Source: a virus. From it: a stretch of 42,376 nucleotides of DNA. The stretch is from positions 1 to 42,376 of the IMG/VR virus record IMGVR_UViG_3300048091_000123; one strand, 5' to 3'. The position numbers and the translations under genes were made by a program. Numbering within the stretch: position 1 is the stretch's first letter; each line of letters starts with the position of its first letter. Below the pieces are notes generated by a model that searched no databases, was not told the DNA's origin, and worked only from the letters and a program-made list of their open reading frames with translations. Of this stretch, positions 37,474-42,376 are shown in pieces.

Positions 37474-40404
37474 ATGGCCCAAACATCCCGCCTTGTCATT
37501 GAGCTTGACAGCCGAGACGCTGAAGCAAAGGCCGCGGACACTCGCAAGGCGCTTGAGGCGCTGGAAGACGCGGGCCTGAGCATTCAGCCGGCACTGAACA
37601 AGGCCGGCGCCGGCATGGAGAAGATGGGCAAGGACGCCGAAAAGGCTGCCAAGTCCATCGAGGGTGAAGCCGACGAGCTGGAGAGGCTGCTGGGTCAGAT
37701 TGATCCAGTGGTGCGCCGCTTGGGAGAGCTGGACAAGCAAGAGCAGGACCTGGCCAAGCATCGCAAGACCGGCAAGCTTGACGTCGCCACCTACAACGAG
37801 TACCAATCGAAAATCGCCGCGACCCGCGCCGAGCTCGGCCGCTTCAATGCCGATCTCGGCAAGACCGGTATATCCGCCAAACAGACGGCGGCGGCCCTGC
37901 GCGGCGTGCCGGCGCAATTCACCGACATCGCGGTATCGCTCCAGGGCGGACAGAATCCACTGACGGTGTTCCTGCAGCAAGGCGGCCAGCTGAAGGATAT
38001 GTTCGGCGGCGCTGGGCCGGCGGCCAAGGCACTTGGCAGCTACGTGCTAGGTTTGGTCAACCCGTTCACTGTCGCAGCTGCGGCAGTCGGCACTCTGGGC
38101 CTGGCCTACTACCAAGGCTCGCAGGAAGCGGACGCATTCCGACTATCTCTTGTCACCACCGGCAATGGCGCGGGCACTACGGCGCTCGCATTGGCGGGTA
38201 TGGCCACCACCATCAGCTCTACCGTTGGTACCACCGGCAAGGCTACCGAGACGCTGGCTTTGCTGGCATCGAACGGCAAGATCGCCAGCTCCAGCTTCGA
38301 GCAGATTGCCACGGCGGCCATCAGCTTCGAAAGCGCCACCGGCAAGGCGGTGTCGGCTACAGTGGCCGAGTTTGCCTCGCTGGCTGACGATCCGGTCAAG
38401 GCGCTGGCGACTCTCAACGAAAAATACAATTTCCTCACCGCTTCGATTTACGAGCAGGTGCGCGCAGCCCGGGAAATGGGCGAGAAGGACGCGGCGGTGG
38501 CGATCGCCCAACAAGCCTATGCCAAAACGCTGGAGGCACGCGCCAAGACCATCAAGGAAAGCCTCGGTACTATCGAGACCGCCTGGAATGCCATCACGGG
38601 CGCAGCGAAAAGCGGCTGGGACGCCATGCTCGGCGTCGGCCGTCAGCAGTCACTCGATGAGCAGATCGCAAACACCAAGCAGCTGTTGGAGGATCGCAAG
38701 TCCAGCTTCGCGGCGAAAATGTTCCCCGATACGCTCGGCGAAGGCAGCGATTCGACCAGGTTCCTACAGACTCGGCAGAATCTGCTCGAAAAGCAGAAGC
38801 TACTGCTCGCTGATCAAGGCAAGTCCGAAGGCGAAAATGCTCGCATCCAGCGCGACGGGCAGAAGGCGTACGAGGATTTCCAGAAGAGCATCGAGGCGAA
38901 TTTCACCAAGCGCCAGAAGATGAACAAGGACCTTCTGGATGAGGAAAAACGCATTGCTGCGGCGCGTGCGGCGGGCTACACCATCACTGCAGAGCAGGAG
39001 GCGGCATCCCTAAAGGCCATCCGAGAGAACGAGAAGTACAAGGAGGCCAAAGGACCAAAAGCCAAGGCCTACACCGAAGACGCCGGCATGAAAATGCTCG
39101 ACTCGTCGCGCCAAGCTTACGCTGTGCTCATACAGCAGAACGCAGCGATCAGCGATCAAGGCACCAAGAACGAAAAGCTCGGTGCTCAGGCTCAGGCCCT
39201 GATCCGCTGGGAGCAGCAGCTGGCCGACCTAAAGTCGAAAAGCACGCTCACTGCCGATCAAAAGGCCCTACTGGCCAGCCAGGACCTGATCACCGCCCAG
39301 CTCAAGAAGAACTCGGCACTTGAGAAGGAGGTCGAGCTACGCAAGGCATCCAAGGAAGAAGCCGAGAAGCTGGCCGCCTTTCAGGTCAACCAAGACAGCA
39401 GGCTCAGCACCGCCAAAGAGGGGCTGGATTCAAACCTTGCTGGTATAGGCCTGGGCGACCAAGCGCGGGACCGGCTCAAGCAGGACATGGCCATCCAACG
39501 CGACTACGCCAGGCAGTCGGCCGACCTCCTGGAGCAGCGCAACACTGGGAAAATCAGCCCCGATCTGTACGCCAAGGAGAATGCGGTAATTCAGCAGGGC
39601 CTGGCTGACCGACTTGCCATGCAGCGGCAGTATTACTCGGACGTAGATAAGGCACAGTCGGACTGGTCTATCGGCGCTTCGTCGGCATTTCAGAACTACG
39701 CCGAACAGGCCGCTGACGTCGCCGGACAAACCCGCAACCTGTTCACAAACGCCTTCAGCAACATGGAAGACGGGATTGTTAATTTCGTGAAGACCGGGAA
39801 GCTGTCCTTCAGTGATCTGGCTGACGGAATAATCGCCGACCTGGTCAGAATCCAGGTGCGCCAGGCGGCGGTGGGTATCTTCGGCAGTTTGTTCAGTGGG
39901 TTGGCCGGGGCCGGGGCTGTTGCGGCGGGTAATGGTCTAGCCGCTGGGTCAGCCGGTGCGACGTCTTCGAGTCTCGGTGCTTCGGCTGCTGGCTACAGCT
40001 CTAAATTCGGATTCTCCGACGGCGGCTACACCGGCGACGGCGGCAAGTTCGAACCGAAGGGCGTGGTGCACGGCGGTGAGTTCGTTGTGCGCAAGGACGT
40101 GGTCAGCCAGCCGGGTGCCCGGGAATTCCTCGAGCGCATGAACGCAAACTCGAAAGGGTATGCGAATGGCGGGTATGTGGGATCGACCGGGGCGGGGACC
40201 ACTTCAAGCGTCCTGCCGGTTTCCTCGGCCTCAACTGCTGCTCCGGTCATCCAGCAAAGCTTCAGCTTTCAGGGCACACCGGACGACGCCACCGTCAACA
40301 TGGTCAAAGAGGCCGCGATGCAGGGGGCGAAAGGCGGTTACGAGCTGGTCGTGCGCGACCTGAAAATGAACGGCACCATCCGCCAGCTGATCGCGCGGCG
40401 CTAA
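37474..40404 (+). CDS. Tail tape measure protein (lambda family)
   Basis: The 976-residue protein sets tail length. The N-terminal 130 residues are coiled coil (DAEAKAADTRKALEALEDAG), followed by the TMP_2-type core (GVPAQFTDIAVSLQGGQNPL then TVFLQQGGQLKDMFGGAG, near 147-185), a hydrophobic segment (VNPFTVAAAAVGTLGLAYYQ), long helical repeats, and the C-terminal region with GYTGDGGKFEPKGVVHGGEF typical of lambda H relatives. GGAG precedes the ATG, close after the terminator at 37433. Confidence 0.95.
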   Translation: MAQTSRLVIELDSRDAEAKAADTRKALEALEDAGLSIQPALNKAGAGMEKMGKDAEKAAKSIEGEADELERLLGQIDPVVRRLGELDKQEQDLAKHRKTGKLDVATYNEYQSKIAATRAELGRFNADLGKTGISAKQTAAALRGVPAQFTDIAVSLQGGQNPLTVFLQQGGQLKDMFGGAGPAAKALGSYVLGLVNPFTVAAAAVGTLGLAYYQGSQEADAFRLSLVTTGNGAGTTALALAGMATTISSTVGTTGKATETLALLASNGKIASSSFEQIATAAISFESATGKAVSATVAEFASLADDPVKALATLNEKYNFLTASIYEQVRAAREMGEKDAAVAIAQQAYAKTLEARAKTIKESLGTIETAWNAITGAAKSGWDAMLGVGRQQSLDEQIANTKQLLEDRKSSFAAKMFPDTLGEGSDSTRFLQTRQNLLEKQKLLLADQGKSEGENARIQRDGQKAYEDFQKSIEANFTKRQKMNKDLLDEEKRIAAARAAGYTITAEQEAASLKAIRENEKYKEAKGPKAKAYTEDAGMKMLDSSRQAYAVLIQQNAAISDQGTKNEKLGAQAQALIRWEQQLADLKSKSTLTADQKALLASQDLITAQLKKNSALEKEVELRKASKEEAEKLAAFQVNQDSRLSTAKEGLDSNLAGIGLGDQARDRLKQDMAIQRDYARQSADLLEQRNTGKISPDLYAKENAVIQQGLADRLAMQRQYYSDVDKAQSDWSIGASSAFQNYAEQAADVAGQTRNLFTNAFSNMEDGIVNFVKTGKLSFSDLADGIIADLVRIQVRQAAVGIFGSLFSGLAGAGAVAAGNGLAAGSAGATSSSLGASAAGYSSKFGFSDGGYTGDGGKFEPKGVVHGGEFVVRKDVVSQPGAREFLERMNANSKGYANGGYVGSTGAGTTSSVLPVSSASTAAPVIQQSFSFQGTPDDATVNMVKEAAMQGAKGGYELVVRDLKMNGTIRQLIARR

Positions 40405-40423
40405 AGCCTTTAAGGAGTACCGC

Positions 40424-41008
40424 ATGGCAATCACGTGGCCGGCTTCGCTGTGTCCGTCAGAAATGACGTGGGGCATCGTCAACAACAGCAGGGCGTTCAC
40501 TTCGACGCTCTCGAATGCCCAGCAAATTATCGGCTACCCGGGCGCCTACTGGCAGTGCACGTTGACCTTCGGGTTGCTGACCAGAGCACAGGAGCGCGAG
40601 CTTTCGGCGTTCCTCGGGCGGCTCGATGGGATGTTCGGAACATTCAATCTACCGGCCTTCACCCGGCGCCGGATGGTGAGCGTTGGGTCGCTGACGGTCG
40701 TCACCGGCAACGCCCAAGCGAGAAACATGCTTATCGCCGGAGCCGTGCCAAATGCGGCCATTTTCAGCGCAGGCGATTACATCACTATCGCCGGCGAGAT
40801 GTTCGAAGTCACCGACCCGGCATCGTCGAACGCACAGGGCAGGGTGACTGTTCTGCTCAATAAGCGGATCCGCAAGACGCTCACGACGGGTGTAGCTGTC
40901 GAGTACCTAAACCCGTACTCAGAAATGCGCATGACCTCAGACACTTGGGCGATGTCAGTTCGGCCCGTTGTCGCCAGTGGTAGCTATCAATTTAGGGAGG
41001 CCTTCTGA
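40424..41008 (+). CDS. Minor tail protein (distal tail type)
   Basis: The 194-residue protein starts AITWPASLCPSEMTWGIVNN and has LTFGLLTRAQERELSAFLGR and a beta-rich second half (ITIAGEMFEVTDPASSNAQG). It is the first gene after the tape measure, where the distal tail ring protein is encoded. AAGGAG precedes the ATG. Its stop overlaps the next ATG. Confidence 0.78.
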   Translation: MAITWPASLCPSEMTWGIVNNSRAFTSTLSNAQQIIGYPGAYWQCTLTFGLLTRAQERELSAFLGRLDGMFGTFNLPAFTRRRMVSVGSLTVVTGNAQARNMLIAGAVPNAAIFSAGDYITIAGEMFEVTDPASSNAQGRVTVLLNKRIRKTLTTGVAVEYLNPYSEMRMTSDTWAMSVRPVVASGSYQFREAF

Positions 41009-41610
41009 TGCCCTCAGCATTCCCGTTCAGCCAGAGCGTGGTGAACATCATCGCCACCGGCAGGTTCATGCCCGTCTATGCCGTGCAGTTGGACTTTGTC
41101 GACAGTATGGTCTTCGCGCACACCGGTACCGGCGATCTGGTGGTCGGCGGTATCACTTATCAAGGCGTGGGCAATTTCGGCCAAGTCAGCCAGTCGCAGG
41201 AAAGCGACAACTCTGGATCGCCAATGTCGGTAGAGCTGACCCTCAGCGGCTTGGACGCCTACATCCTGTCCGAAACTAATGTTCGCGGCTGCCGCGGGCG
41301 GATGGCCAAAGTGATGTTTGTGGTGTTCGACGAGGCCGGCAATTACGCGGCGGACATCCTGTTCTCAGGACGCATGGACGCGGCCAAGTTCTCGTTCGCC
41401 GGCAATGGCGAGGACGGCAACAGCATCACCGTTCCAGTGGTCGACCGGATGGCTGAGTGGAGCCGCACCGGTACCGAACGGTTTACCGACGAAAACCATC
41501 GCGCACGCCACGACGGCGACCGGTTCTTCTATGCCATCGCTCAGATGTCCGAGTGGCCCATTTATTGGGGCTCGAAGAAGGACGCCCCGACATTCACTTA
41601 TGGAAGTTAG
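41008..41610 (+). CDS. Minor tail protein (lambda L-like position)
   Basis: The 200-residue protein is beta-rich (YAVQLDFVDSMVFAHTGTGD, ILFSGRMDAAKFSFAGNGED). The RMAEWSRTGTERFTDENHRA segment near the end is typical of tail-hub proteins between distal tail and tip genes. It overlaps the previous gene at TGATG. Confidence 0.78.
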   Translation: MPSAFPFSQSVVNIIATGRFMPVYAVQLDFVDSMVFAHTGTGDLVVGGITYQGVGNFGQVSQSQESDNSGSPMSVELTLSGLDAYILSETNVRGCRGRMAKVMFVVFDEAGNYAADILFSGRMDAAKFSFAGNGEDGNSITVPVVDRMAEWSRTGTERFTDENHRARHDGDRFFYAIAQMSEWPIYWGSKKDAPTFTYGS

Positions 41611-41612
41611 CC

Positions 41613-42011
41613 ATGCGCTACCGAGACTGGACAACCCGTCTGAACGAAGTGATCAAGGCCGCCCAAGAGCGGCCTTTTTCATGGGGCGAATTTGACTGCT
41701 GCTTGTTCGCGGCTGACTGCACTTTGGCCATTTGTGGCGTGGACCCAGCCGAAAACTACCGCGGCAAGTATACGACCGAGACCGGTGCCAAGCGGCAACT
41801 GAAGAAGCAGCACGGCAGCCTCGAGGCGGCATGGGATGCCCGTTTCGTAAGGGTGCCGCTGACCTTCATTCAGCGCGGAGACGTAGTGCTGTACGACGCG
41901 CCTGGCGGCCGAAGCATGGCCGTGTTCTGGGCAGGTGATTTCTGGGCAACAACTGACGACGGCGCAGCCCGAGTCGAATGCGAGCCACTGGCCGCGTGGA
42001 GGGTTGAATGA
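41613..42011 (+). CDS. Tail assembly protein with NlpC/P60-like Cys motif (DUF6950 type)
   Basis: The 132-residue protein has RPFSWGEFDCCLFAADCTLA near 22-41, the Cys-containing helix start of NlpC/P60-like hydrolases. RVPLTFIQRGDVVLYDAPGG and MAVFWAGDFWA follow, where the catalytic His would normally lie but is not evident. It is in the place of lambda K, which helps tail tip assembly and may cut peptidoglycan. The apparent loss of the His suggests a structural role. Confidence 0.78.
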   Translation: MRYRDWTTRLNEVIKAAQERPFSWGEFDCCLFAADCTLAICGVDPAENYRGKYTTETGAKRQLKKQHGSLEAAWDARFVRVPLTFIQRGDVVLYDAPGGRSMAVFWAGDFWATTDDGAARVECEPLAAWRVE

Positions 42012-42376
42012 GCGGCGGCGTTAAAAAACTCGCGCAGGTAGTCGTTGGCGCGGTCATCGGTGGCTTTCAGGGTGGCCCATGGGGTGCGGTTGCCGGTGCC
42101 GCCTTGGCGTTCTATGCAGCCGAACAGCAGGAAAAGCTCAACACCAAGTCACCTTTGCGCGACAACGAGCCGTCAGCGCAGACCGTACGGTCCTCCAAGG
42201 CGCCGGTGCGCTTCATCCTTGGCCGGGTTTCCACCGGCGGCGTGCTGGTTTGGGCGCAGGAGCAAGCGGGTGAGCAGGGCGAGGGCGAATGGCTGCACCT
42301 GGTCTACGTTTTGTGTGAAGGCGCCATTGATGCGCTGGAAAACATCTACCTGGGCGAAGAGGAAATCGGTTCGTTT
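42008..42376 (+). CDS. Tail tip / host-specificity protein, N-terminal part (cut by window end)
   Basis: The first 123 residues are visible and open to the last base. A Gly/Ala-rich membrane-like start (KKLAQVVVGAVIGGFQGGPW then GAVAGAALAFYAAEQQEKL) fits the lambda I-like segment fused or adjacent to J. FILGRVSTGGVLVWAQEQAG and LHLVYVLCEGAIDALENIYL are typical of the start of J-type tip proteins. ATGA overlap with the gene before. The product would bind the host receptor; the deciding C-terminus is outside the window. Confidence 0.85.
   Translation, partial: MSGGVKKLAQVVVGAVIGGFQGGPWGAVAGAALAFYAAEQQEKLNTKSPLRDNEPSAQTVRSSKAPVRFILGRVSTGGVLVWAQEQAGEQGEGEWLHLVYVLCEGAIDALENIYLGEEEIGSF

Noticed and set aside
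1-42376. Insertion sequences or transposases
   Set aside because: No transposase domain or terminal inverted repeat pair with target duplication was seen; the inverted repeats noted are short hairpins or operators.

Overview
The window reads as the left end and most of the body of a lambdoid temperate siphovirus prophage integrated in a Pseudomonas-type genome. The host call is an inference from the high GC, the gene families (DUF1654, the DUF4055 portal, YqaJ plus Bet recombination) and the tRNA-Pro(GGG) integration site. The prophage starts at a complete tRNA-Pro gene (50-126) with a tyrosine integrase beside it, and continues past the right edge: the last gene, a host-specificity/tip protein, is cut at 42376. 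No attR, rRNA, insertion sequence or CRISPR array is visible.

Layout. 1-2182: tRNA/att site, integrase, excisionase-like gene and a small promoter-driven gene. 2243-13387: a long leftward early operon with many 4-nt start/stop overlaps. It holds an ASCH-like protein, a PP-loop (PAPS-reductase-like) enzyme, HTH proteins, a YqaJ exonuclease and Bet annealing protein, small phage proteins and an alginate-lyase-like (PL7) protein. Rightward accessory genes (two membrane-anchored proteins, a small ORF and a lipoprotein) are inserted in its distal part. 13388-16444: immunity region with two matching operator clusters, a DUF1654 gene, an AlbA_2/ATPase gene and a CI-type S24 repressor. 16445-21781: rightward early operon with Cro, four small ribbon-helix-helix-like genes, a Rha/KilAC antirepressor, an O-like initiator carrying an iteron-like candidate origin, a P-like helicase loader, a micro-membrane protein, NinB, NinG and a gene in the position of Q. 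22096-23191: late leader with two terminators, then holin-type genes. 23188-42376: a leftward accessory gene, metallopeptidase, terminase, portal, head genes, tail genes with a GGGAAAG frameshift (G/GT), tape measure and tail tip.

How it works together. CI and Cro probably compete for sites built on AGGTAATGCCTWATATT, present both between cI and cro and upstream of the leftward operon, as at lambda OR and OL. The leftward operon supplies Red-like recombination. The rightward operon supplies replication and then the late switch. The virion genes follow the order terminase, portal, head, connector, tail.

The most interesting content is accessory. A 2-kb island at 35482-37473 separates the tail chaperones from the tape measure. 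It carries a retropepsin-like aspartic protease, an Imm-superinfection/SHOCT protein and other small genes on mixed strands, with several intrinsic terminators. Other candidates for lysogenic conversion or phage-phage competition are the membrane proteins at 4031, 5618 and 28754, the AlbA_2/ATPase protein next to cI, the PL7 lyase-like protein and the Cys-rich protein at 23188.
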